NCBI GenBank assembly: GCA_026724425.1
Contig: JAIUCV010000001.1
Span: 18,644,556 to 18,708,555 of the forward strand
Direction: 5' to 3'
DNA length: 64,000 nt
Source of the DNA: Erythrophleum ivorense
Taxonomy: Eukaryota; Streptophyta; Magnoliopsida; Fabales; Fabaceae
Shown here one piece after another: positions 34,201 through 45,100 of this stretch. A program made the position numbers and the translations under genes. Each line of letters opens with the position of its first letter. The first letter of the stretch is position 1. Below the pieces are notes generated by a model. That model was not told where the DNA came from and did not search any database. It was given only the letters and a program-made list of their open reading frames with translations.

Positions 34201-34996
34201 AAATTCTCCCCTTAGGTCTGGGTCAAAAAATGGAACCAAATCATTCAAAAAATCCATGGAAAGAAAGAAGGAAGAGAGGAGAACAAGATTAGAGGAAGAT
34301 GGAGCAAGAAATTTCATGAAATTACCTAGTTTCTCCTTGGCTTCCTTCCTCTTTTTCTCCTCCCTTTGGTGTGCCTAAGAGAGCTGAATATTTTTTGTAT
34401 TTTGAGCAGAATAGGTCGTGCTTATTAAAGAGGAGAAGAAGGGAGAAAAGTGTGGAACTCTTTAGAACATTCAAGAAACCATAAATTCTAATTTTGCCCT
34501 TTTGTAATGGCAATTTCGTTTCAGCTTCGTTTTAGCTCCCTTTTGAGAACCATCTTTTCCATCATAAAATTTAGGTTCCTAATTTAATAAAATTCCTTTG
34601 GAATCACTCAAATCAGAGCTAAAACCTTCTCGAACGAATCGGCTAAAGTTCAGGTCAACTGACGTTGGAAAGAGTACACTAGAGGGGCTTTACTGGTCCC
34701 GGGAGTTCCCATGGTATTTTGGGCCTTTGAGAACCTTGGGCAACTCAAAATTTTCATTTAAAAGCCCTCTTAGGTGTTTTTCCAAAATTACACTTATTTA
34801 CGAAAATGTCACTGGCCTTTCGGCAAATTTTTCGAATCGCTCTGACCCCAATTTTTGGGCAACTCAAGGCTTAAATCCTCATGTTCTATTATTTAAAATT
34901 TTATTCAAATTTATTTTGCCTTGAATCACTCATCTTAGGGGACTTGCTTTTCAAACCAGCCCATTCCAAGGATTGTACAACGTACCGGGCGTTACA
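31207..34996 (-). repeat. 5' LTR of the complete element
   Basis: On the plus strand it runs from TATAACACC (TG mutated to TA) to GGGCGTTACA (3790 bp). It is near-identical to 22612-26420. The minisatellite is at 32996-33182 and the five modules begin at about 31506. Relative to the other LTR it has an extra 15 bp near 33310 and lacks short segments near 33910 and 34160. Confidence 0.95.
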
Positions 34997-35001
34997 GAAG
35001 C

Positions 35002-36472
35002 TAAGTCAAAAGTCCCTAGAACGTGAGTGAGGCTGATCCAAAAGTCCTAAATAATAGGGTGAGGCTAGACTAAAAGTCCTTAGAGCTTGATTTTGATCTT
35101 GATATATTTATGTGATCTTGAAAACATATTTGTGTTTGGTTCTTGGAAGCATTTGATGCATGCTTATATTCTTTGACATAATAACATACCATATATGCCT
35201 ACTTGAAAGGATTAATGAGTTATTGGGATTCTTTGAATCTCACTCTCCCTTATTCTTTCTCTACTCTTGTCTAGGTGATGCTCATAGAACCAAGAATGGA
35301 GGCCAAGGAGTGTAAATTGTATTATTTTGACAATAGAATAGCTTTTTATGTAATTTAATGTCAAATTGCATATGTATAAGTTATTTATGAGATATAAAAT
35401 TTTGCTCATGTGTAAAAGTATATAAATATGTTGTATGAACCCAAGATAAAGCCAAATGTATGCAATCTTGAGTTTTTGACATTCTTAAGCCATGGTATGT
35501 ATGTGTATATGAACAAGTGAGATGGTGATTTTGAGTTCCATAATGAATTAGACCTGTTATAATGCTTTTATATGCTGTGTTTGAGTTTTTGGACATGCTC
35601 AAATAGTCATGGTTCATGTGGGAAGCCATTTTAGACCATTTGATACAATATTGATGTCATTTTGGACCATATTCTTACCCTGAATCAAAACTAGACCAAA
35701 TGGATGAATTTTGGCATGAAATTTAGTAAAGATATAGATATCATTTAGAAATTTTCATAAAGGCAAAGATCACAATTTTTGGAGCTCTATAAAATTTATT
35801 ATAATTTTTCAAAGTTGGCTAAAATTTGTAAAAGTTGTTATTGTATTGTTCATTTGGTTAGTTTGGTTTTTGGTATATTTGAGAGATCAAATAAGGTCCA
35901 ATGCTCATAAAATTTTACAAGAATATAGTGGACATCATAATATTTCGACAGCCACTGAGATCAATCAATTTGGAGCTCTATACAGTGAGATATGAGTTTT
36001 TAAAGTTGCATGTCTGCTGTAGTACAAGAACCAAATCCATCTACTATTCCATTAGGATTTCATGGCCCAAATGATATTGTTTTAATCTAAAATTTTTACA
36101 ATAATTAGATAATGTCCTGAGCTTTCCAAAGAGTCCAAGTTTTCATGCTTTGAAATTTATTAGCTCAAGTTATGTATTTTCAAAGATTGTGACAGAATAT
36201 GGAATCTTGAGAAAATGGAATTATAATGCATGTCTTGAGTTGTATGCTCCAAACCTGAACTCCATGCCTCATTTTGTGATGTTTCTATATGGATAAGTGT
36301 ATTAAGGGTGGAAGATGAGTTTGATAAGCCCAAATAGTTCATTTGATAGAAAATGAATTAATTTGACTTATAATGACAATACTTTCTACTACAAAAAGTA
36401 TTAATTCTATAGAAATGGATGCTTTTAGCTATATGTGCTACAATTTATGTGCTATAAAAATATGATATTACA
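35002..36472 (+). mobile_element. Solo family A LTR, right part (continued from 22611)
   Basis: It resumes after the GAAGC duplication with the interrupted minisatellite and ends ATATTACA, followed by CCCAC (partner of CCCAT at 20666). Module starts are visible at about 35805, 35993 and 36175. Confidence 0.9.
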
Positions 36473-38162
36473 CCCACTCTTTTTCTTTTTTTTTCTCACT
36501 CTTTTTTTTAAATGTTAAGCCAAGCTTCACTCCAATATCAAATGCTTGAGTTCCTGATTATAAACATATAAAAAACTAAAAATAAATTCAAATATACAAA
36601 GTTAAACATACTTACAAACAACTAAACATGAATTAAGGACAAATATTCTATCAACTAAAATCAACAAAATAAAACTCATAAAAAAATATGCTTATATGAA
36701 ATTCCATAGTTAGATGAGGAAAAAATTCAATAATTACATCCTCTATATGTGCAGCCCATGAATTCTGCACATGTCAAACTATCTCAAGATATATGTTATT
36801 GCCTTTCCTTGACCAAGAGAATGTTCTTCTTGAAATTGAGATCAAGTGAATCAAATTTAGCTCTAATAGTAGACACTACAAACAACACAAAAAACAACTC
36901 TTGCTAACACATTAGTATGATGTTCATTAATATATCGTTAGTGTCTAAAGACAAAGTAATATCTAATTAACCAAATATGAAATAATGGACACAAACAAAA
37001 ATGCACTCAGCAGATTAGTATGCTGACCTAAGGTTTTTTTTAATAAAAAAAGAATAAGTACAATTATAATTCAACTAACTAAAACTTAAAATGAAACATG
37101 CAAAGAAAAGAGAAATAAAATAATATATGGAAATGAGGTAATTGCTTTCTTTGGTGACTAGGAACTAGATCAAATTGTTAGGAAAGTTCAAGTGTCTTGA
37201 AAATGAAAGTGAAACTTCTCATGTAAAAATAACCTTTGCACACAAATAAGAAATGTACAATCAAGCATTGTGCTAAGAACTTCATCAAAAATCTTATGCA
37301 AAAATGACACATAACCAGAATTCATCATTGCATTATAAAAATGAGATCTAATTAGCAATTGAGCATAAACCAAGGCTACAAGCTCAATAAACAAATAACT
37401 CATGATAGAACTAATATATATATATATATATATATACAAAGTGAGTTAGGAAAAATTGAGTTGTCTTATTTTTGACAATTTTATTTGTCAAGCATAAAGA
37501 ATTAGCAAAATGATATAGATATCCATTTCAAAATTCTATGCCAATTTTTTTTCCAATAAACTAGACATATTAAAGTTCCTTTATACCAAATTTCAAAGAA
37601 AAAAAAACTCTACTAATTGCTCCCAATAATTTCTCAAATTACCTTTTATTTTAGAAAAATATGAAAATAGGACAATAGAACAATGTAAGAAAAATCCAAC
37701 CAAAGCAATACAAAAGGGACTCAAAAATTCATGAAAATTTTATATACACATCTAGACATATGGAGAAGCTTCTATACAAAATTTCAAAGCAAAATCATGT
37801 TTAGATTACTGCTAGAAAATTTGCCAATTTAGGTTTTAGCCAAGAAACACTTAGAAAAGGGGCATTCTAACATATGTATATAAATTTGTATATTTTCATA
37901 ATCAAACCAACCCAAAAAAATCTGAAAATCTTAAACATGATTCCTCAAATATAGATCATGAACTATACCAAAAATGATGGCCTAATTCAACTAAACAAAG
38001 TCCCAATAAAATTAGACAGTAAGCTTGACAAGTTGTACATATCAACTTATAAAGAATTCTTACTTAATGAATGAATGTGAAACTTAACTAAAACTTTACT
38101 ACTCTACTCCTAACAATTAAGAAAACAAAATAAACAAAGAAATAGGTAAACAAAATGAAGAA
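36473..38162 (-). other. AT-rich family C-like sequence between insertions
   Basis: This continues the sequence interrupted at 20670. It holds a T-rich tract (36478-36510) and a TA dinucleotide run (about 37414-37436), and no coding motif. The ORF at 37188-37439 runs into the TA repeat and is not credible as a gene. 37480-37860 resembles degraded LTR module text. Confidence 0.4.
37414..37436. repeat. TA microsatellite
   Basis: About 11 uninterrupted TA units. Confidence 0.9.
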
Positions 38163-38660
38163 TGTCATACCATATTATTTCTAGTATCACCTTACTCATT
38201 CAAGGTGGATTACATGTCATACCATGTACTTTCCATTATCATACATTCTCATTCATGAGGAATTGCACAAATTCTTAGGAAATGAGTAAGAAAAATCTAT
38301 TATTTAATACACTTTTTTGCGTTATGTCGAGGTTCAAAATTTTAATTCACCTTACATAGGTCCCGTGGATTTTCCAGCATCATTTTATAGTCATTTACCA
38401 ATCATACAATTCATAAGTAATCCAAAATAACACATAATCCATAGATTTCATGGAGAAAACCCCAAATTTTTCACTCATTTCCTTAGACAACATATGGCAA
38501 ATTTCAAGGATAACTTTGAAAAATCATAACTAAATGTAGAAAAATCAAAATCTACCATACCATAGCTTCTTGGAAAGCTCTAAGTATTAACTTTACACTA
38601 AAAATAATTCCCAATCACGAAAATCCCATATGGACCATGCTTGACATCAAAAAAGGTAGA
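38163..38660 (-). mobile_element. Solo family A LTR, outer layer, left part (continues at 45101)
   Basis: It starts TGTCATACC, preceded by AAGAA. The partner end at 48335 is followed by AAAAA (4 of 5 match). TGTCATACCAT recurs at 38213, a local 50-bp duplication or insertion at the LTR end. Joined length is about 3.7 kb. Confidence 0.8.
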
Positions 38661-38665
38661 AAGGT

Positions 38666-39817
38666 TGTAATACCATATTTATCTAGCTTACTTCATGCCA
38701 TTTCAAGGTCTTATTCCATGCATTTTATAATGAAGCAAGAAAGATAGCATTTAAAACAATGAGCATACTTGCATAATGTCATAAATAAATTTTGGGAGAA
38801 TTATAATAAAGGATTAAAAAGTGAATAAATTTATTCTTAAGGACCTGTTACCACTTGTTTTAGGATGATTACCACTGAGTTTAGCAACAATCAGTTGACC
38901 TAGTAGTAAAAGTCCTTAAAAATAATTTTTTTCACTTCTTGGTCCTTAAACATAATTTTTCCATAAATTTTTCTTTCAAAGTTCCGTGGGCCATATGGAC
39001 TCATCCATTTCATCCTCATATTTAAATACTCAATTACAACTCATAATAAGCCCAAAAAGTGGCCTATACCTCAAGCAAAGGGAGTAGATACACAAAACAC
39101 AATGGTGTAGCCTTGGGTAGAATTCCAAATTTTATGCCTAAACTTTGAAAAATCATAACTAATTCTAAAAAAATCAAAATCAGGAACACTATATTATTCT
39201 AGAAATATACAGATGTCTAATTCATGATAAAAATAAATATAAACCACAAAAGAGGATACTAGGCACTAGAAACTGATGGAATAGTACCAGAGGTCAGCTA
39301 TCATCCCTAGTACTAATCTTCAACTTCAAAAATTTACATCTCCCTGTTCAGAGGTCCAATTGGGGTGATCTTGGTGGCCATGGAAAGATTATCATGTCTA
39401 GTTTGCACTTGCAACATTTCATGAGCATTAGACATCATTTGGGCCACAAATGACATAGCCCAAATTTCTGACCATATGAACAGTACCTATATTAGTTCAG
39501 CAAACAAATGGCAACTTTGGAATTCATAATTAATTCCACAGAACTCCAAATAATCTGGTCTTTATCTTTCCAAAAAGATCTAGATAAGATCTACATGTGT
39601 GCCAAATTTCATAGAAAAATTCATTCATTTAGTTAGATCGTGATATTAGGTTATAAAATGACTCATTTTGTGCCATATGAGGGGTTCAAATGGTCCATTT
39701 CAAGTTCTAAGGCAACCATGACCACTTGAGCACTTGGGAATGCACCAAAATAGCTCTCTAAATTTGTCTCAAAGGTGCATAAATCTAGATTTCTCAAACT
39801 CACACTCTCACCCCATG
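38666..39817 (-). mobile_element. Solo family A LTR, middle layer, left part (continues at 42560)
   Basis: It starts TGTAATACC, preceded by AAGGT (38661-38665). The other end is at 45095, followed by AAGGT (45096-45100), a perfect duplication. Modules are visible from about 39125. It is interrupted by the family B LTR at 39823. Confidence 0.9.
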
Positions 39818-40130
39818 CCATATGTGACGACCCTAACTTCTAATCATTGTAATTAAGGTTAAATACGTGATTAATAATCATAAATTAGGGTTACAAGACA
39901 TTACGACTAATTACCTTCAGAAAATATAGAGAAATTTGAACTTTAATATTATTAGAGTCATCAACCATATAATTACAAGTAATCATGTACATCAGGGAAA
40001 CAAATATTCATTTATAAGTCTTTGATTCTATTACCCATTAATTTCAACTCACAAGAATCTTCTACCAATGTTTCTAAGTCATTCCTTGGGGTTACCATAT
40101 GAAAAATGTTGCAGCAAGTTGAAACTTCAC

Positions 40131-40409
40131 CACGGCTAACTTACATGGTGCCGTAGCGAGGAAGCCTCCTGGAACCTACCTCCCTCGCTTCTCAATATTG
40201 GCCACGGCCAATTCCCCCTTTCGCCGCGGCTAATTCCTCTCTGGAACGTCGACAAATTCTCATAAAAGTTTGCCGCGGCCAATTCCCATTTAGCCGTAGT
40301 GAATTACCCTTTGGACGACTCCCAGTTTTGTCTCTCACATTTCGCCGCAGCGAATTGCTCTCTAGTAGTCTCCCTGAGCAACTTTGCTTCTATTGGCCGC
40401 GGCGAAATT
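40131..40409. repeat. Array of palindromic GCYRYRGC motifs (CCGCGG type)
   Basis: Eight copies of a motif centred on GCCGCGGC or close variants (GCCACGGC, GCCGTAGC, GCCGCAGC), usually followed by AATT, occur in about 280 bp. The best copies are palindromes such as TTCGCCGCGGC and TTGGCCGCGGCGAA. Confidence 0.8.
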
Positions 40410-41184
40410 CCTTCTGATCCTACAACTTCAAAAATCTTGTTTCATACTGTCCACTCTTTATCTAGGGGCTCTCTAAGGCCATTCTCCCACTTGTTATGAG
40501 ATTCTAATAGCATCTATCTAGCTGATTTGCCCCAGTCATTATATCATTACCCACCCCACATTTAAAGGTGGCTTCTCCTACTCATTCATTGGTCTTATAT
40601 CAACAAATTTATAAATTTCTCACAATGGTCATTCAATCATGTTTTCATTGGATAATTCATGCATCACTAGCTTAAATCCACAATTAATATATCACATGAT
40701 TTCATTACTTAAATAGTTAGTTAAAACATAGGTTTACAAGCCATAATAAGTGTCATAAACTCATACATCTATTAACAACTAATATGAAGCCTATTTCTCA
40801 TTGGTTACATTCTATGTTATCAAAATACAAACTCTTACACTTGGCAATACAGATACATGATGATGCTATACAAAGGTTATCAAATTAACATCTACTCTAT
40901 TCCACTCAGACCAAGTGTAGCTCCCCACACCAGGCCTCAGCTTATGGATGTTCATCCACTTGCTTGCCCTTATCCTTACCCGAAGAACCTTCACCTGAAA
41001 TATTTAGCCCATGAAACAGGGTGAGATGCAAATCTTAGTAACCAAGGCAAATTCTATTCATATATTCCAATTTAATCAACATATATGCATGATTTCATAT
41101 AAGCATCATAAAACATGCCAGTCATATTAATAAATGAAACAATTAGGCTATCATGATTACTATCCCATACTAGTAATCATATTT

Positions 41185-41345
41185 TCACATGTTAAAGGCC
41201 AATAACACCGGGAGAGGCCCGTCCACAACAACCACTCCCTAATGAGCATAACCAGGGCTCAGTGTATCTGGGGTTTGATCATCACCCGGTGCCCGATCGA
41301 AGTACATGCACAGGTGGCAACCGTACCATAGCTCTACCATGGACT
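41185..41345. other. GC-rich, CpG-retaining block in the family B LTR
   Basis: This is far richer in GC than its surroundings, with several CpG. CACCGGG at 41206-41212 and its reverse complement CCCGGTG at 41285-41291 could pair as a stem. Function unknown. Confidence 0.55.
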
Positions 41346-42559
41346 CACAAGGTTCAATCACAATACAATAGATAGCCAACCAGATCATTCAGCATTTCAA
41401 ATCATTTATGTACGACCAATATGAAATTAAAATAGATATATGCATGGAATTAATATAGTCCTAGTTACCTCACTTGTAGATAAATTAGGAAGCCACAGCA
41501 ATACCAAATCCTCCTAAAATCACAATATCAGAAAATATTCATTTTTATCAGTCCATTACTATCTTATTCATCATTTATGGTAATAACCTAATACTCAAAG
41601 AATTAAGTCACCAATAGTTACTTAAGGGATACCTACCCAATCACTAAGAGCCTCAAATATCGGATTTTGCCTTCCCTAGACCAGAAACATCAATATATTA
41701 CTCCAAATCATAGGAAAATTCGCACAAAATTAAGGCCCATACTATAAGTCTACTATAGGGGTCTTAAACCAGTAGAAAATGCATCAAAATAGAGAGTTTA
41801 TACTTACCTAATAACACCTTTAGCCCCAACCTACGAAATTTCACCAAGAAAATCCCAAATAACCACATTTCAGATTTTGGGTATAGTGAAAATACTCCAA
41901 ATGAAAAACTAATCGACCCAAAATAAAGAGAAAAAGAAGGGGATTAAGTTATACAGCTATTACCTTGGCTGAATCTTACTCTAGAAGTGGGAAATAGTAT
42001 ATTTCTTGCCCCAAACCCTAGCCTCCTTTCAAACCTCCGAATTTCTCTTTTGTGTTCTTGTGTTCTGCAAAATAGTGGTGGCTAAGTTAGTTTTTGGGGT
42101 TTTAAGTTGGGTCTAATATAGGTCATGGGCTGACCCAAAGGTCCAATACCAAGTGGGCTTCAAACTTAAGCATTGTTGGGCCAGCTTTCATGTGTTGGGC
42201 TGCAAAATTTTAATTAGGCCAGACCAAGTTTTAAGAGCTCAAAGGATTTAGGTCTGCACCAAGGTTGTTGGGCCAATTATAAAAGCCTATACAAGGTGGA
42301 TTTTGGGCCTCTATCACATTGAATTAGATTGGGTTTGCATTGAACTCATTAGCCCTCTATTAGCCTCTTATCATGATCTCCTACATTAATTTGGGCCTAG
42401 ATGAAGTTTCTATCCCAATTAAATCTCAAAATCATATTAATAATTTATCTTTCCAAAATTTCTATTCACTTAACTTACCTAATTATTTTATATTAATTAT
42501 TCTTAATTAACCTAAACCCATGATTAATACTTTAATTAATTTTGGGGTGTTACACCATA

Positions 42560-45095
42560 CACAAGCATGCATAAACTTTCTCTTGCCATTCAATACCCAA
42601 AAACTACATTATCATTCATACATCACATATATAGGTATTTACACATGTTCAAATGATTACATAACAATTTTATCATAGGATTACATCATATGCCATGTAT
42701 ATGGCTACAAAAGAGATAAAACTAGACATTTTCATACACTTTGATGTCAATCTCCTTCTCCTTGGCTTAGTGGCTTCCATTACCTTGCTCAATTGCTCCA
42801 TTTAGCATGTTAAGACATTGAAAAGGAGGGGATGAAATTTAAAGAATCCCAATAGTTCATGTCCCATTCAATCACATATAAAATATGCAATACAAGCATT
42901 GAAAATGTATGCATGGGCATATTGACATATGTGAGTATTCAAGAGATATCCTTAGCATTTGAACAAGTGATACATATCATATATAGGCTTGCCAAGTGAG
43001 TGGACTAGCCTCACCCATTAACTTATAGATTTTGGACTTGCCTCACCCATTTTCTCTAAGAGGTCTTAACTTAACCTTACTCTTGGGAGACTCTTTATTT
43101 TGTCTCAATTAAGTTCTAGGGTTCTTGGCTCATCCTCATCATGGCTAGAGGATTCTTAGCTTCTCTACACTTAAGCAAACCAAGGCAAGCATATAAAATA
43201 TCATTTGAATGCATAAAATATCATCATGGTACCATGAAATAAAAGCTCATGCTAAAATACTTTTCATAACTCAAAACATATATACACACATTCAAAAACA
43301 ATATAAGCACACATTCATGCATGAGAGAAGGTGGAGAGAGCTATCTTGCTTGTATTTACACACTTTTTCTTTAAACGTTGAGTCCTCTCCCTTGATCTCA
43401 CACATCCAAGGAGGTGGAGATCATTTCTCTTGGCCTAGACACATTATATGGAAGCTAATTATACTCTTGAATCAAATTCTAAGGCCATACATCATTCACT
43501 AGAAATGCTAGGTGACTCATAAGGCTCTTTTATAGTTCCATAATGCACTTAATGAAGCAACTTTAAGAAAACATCATCTTGGCTCCATTTTCTCCATCTA
43601 TTCATGGTTCTTGATTCCATCTAAACCTCTTGGGGTTATCACACAATCAATTCAAGGAGCCTAGTTAGGTGTTACTTTTGTAAGCTATAATATGAAACAT
43701 ACAAAGCCATCTCATTTTTTATAGTTTCTAAAATTTTTCCAAGGCTTCCTCTCATACTCTCCCATCACACATGATGCAAAACTAAGCTTAGAAGGAATTA
43801 AAACACTCCCTAGGTGTATGAACTCTCCTTGGCTGAAGCTGTGCTCTCATATGGCACCAATGGAGTTTCTTTACTTCCTTTGATGGGAGAATCATGTAGG
43901 AATCTCTCTTAGTGTCTTATGATCTCATATGAACACTTAAACATCATAAAATATGGCTATGGTTCATGGTAAAGTTCAAGGTGCAATCAAAACCCTAGCC
44001 TCCCTATCTTGAAATCTAATGATTTTTACTTGAATTTCTTTGCATATTCTTACTTTCCTCCCTTAAATTCCTAGAGTTCACCCTTAATTCTCCTCAAAAT
44101 TCAAGCCCTCTTGTAGTTACATATATGGGGCAAAATAGGGAGAAGAAGGGGGGAGGAATAGCTACCATAGGATGAAGATTTTATTTTGTTTTTATGGCTT
44201 TTCTTGCTTGTTTCTCACTTTCCTTGCCCTCTTCTCTTTAAATCCGAAATTTCCCCTATATTCTGCCCTTAAAAGAACACTAAAAACTTTATGAAAACTA
44301 TAGGGAGAAAGGGGAGAAAGAGGAGAAGAAATTTCCTAAAGAGAAGGTTAGGAAATTCTAACAAATTCTTACCTTTTTCTTGAGTTTTTCTTATCTCCTT
44401 TGCCTTATTCTTATGCGCCATCCTCCCTTGAGTCTTCTCTAGTTTTTGGGTAAAATATGTCACTCTAAAAATGAGGGAGAGTGGGGCATGATTCTTATAG
44501 AGGGTTCAAGGAGCTACTTTTTCACAAAATTCCTATTTTATCCTTCGTTCTTGGCATTTTTGTTTCTAACTCGGATTATCTCCTTTTTTTAGAATAATCA
44601 TTTTCATTATGAAATTTAGGTTCCCAATTTAGTAAAATGCCTTTGGAATCACTCAAATCAGAGCTAAAATCTTCCCAAATAGATCTGTCAAAGTTCGGGC
44701 GCACCACTGTTGCAAAACATCCATTAGAGGGGCTTTAGCTATCTCGGGGCTTTCCATCGTTTTCAGAGCCTCTGAGAACCCTAGAAAACTCAAAACTTTC
44801 ATTTAAAAAGCCCTTCTATGAGAATTCTAAAATTTTCTCAAAATGATGAAAATGCCCTTATGTTTTATTAACCTTTCGTCACAATTTGTTTCTTCATCCT
44901 AGCTCCATTTTTCTTTCCATCTGAGCTTAGGATTCTTATTTTTAGGAGTCTAGAATGCTTCCCAATTTTTTTAGGACCTTAACTAAGTCATTTTGGGAGA
45001 CTTTCTTTTATATATGGTGAATTTTGTTTGTTTACAGAGAAATTGTATGTTTCGTTTCTTATGTTTCTCTCATTTTCGGAGAACCGGATATTACA
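42560..45095 (-). mobile_element. Solo family A LTR, middle layer, right part
   Basis: It continues the sequence interrupted at 39817. The minisatellite is at about 43000-43165 and a CTATAAG element at 44494-44500 on the minus strand, about 595 bp from the LTR start. It ends GGATATTACA before the AAGGT duplication. Confidence 0.9.
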
Positions 45096-45100
45096 AAGGT

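Larger units (their letters stand above)
22612..34996 (-). mobile_element. Complete Ty3/gypsy chromovirus (Tekay/Del type), target duplication GAAGC
   Basis: Both LTRs, primer-binding site, gag-pol, chromodomain and purine tract are present in order on the minus strand over 12,385 bp. GAAGC occurs at 22607-22611 and at 34997-35001, a perfect 5-bp target duplication. The element sits inside an older solo LTR of the same family (20671-36472), so it is the youngest layer of this nest. The LTRs are very similar, differing mainly by scattered transitions and three short duplications. The polyprotein is broken by many stops and one frameshift, so the element is structurally complete but not autonomous. 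Confidence 0.97.
39823..42554 (-). mobile_element. Solo family B LTR, inner layer, target duplication CCATA
   Basis: TGTGACGACC at the left and GGGGTGTTACA at the right bound 2732 bp, with CCATA on both sides (39818-39822 and 42555-42559). The right 450 bp match 1-529. I read it on the minus strand because the start TGTAACACCCC, the following TTGGGCC-rich part and a CTAGGGTTTGGGG leader-like block (about 42003-42020) then fall in normal order. It contains the palindromic motif array (40131-40409) and a GC-rich block (41185-41345). A plus-strand ORF at 40299-40499 is a by-product of the array. Confidence 0.93.

Noticed and set aside
37188..37439. ORF with an N-terminal Tyr-Ile repeat
   Set aside because: The start is created by the TA microsatellite, and no other evidence supports coding.
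40221..40356. E2F-controlled promoter in the family B LTR
   Set aside because: WTTSSCSS matches arise automatically from the CCGCGG palindromes. There is no independent evidence, so it is mentioned only as a possibility.
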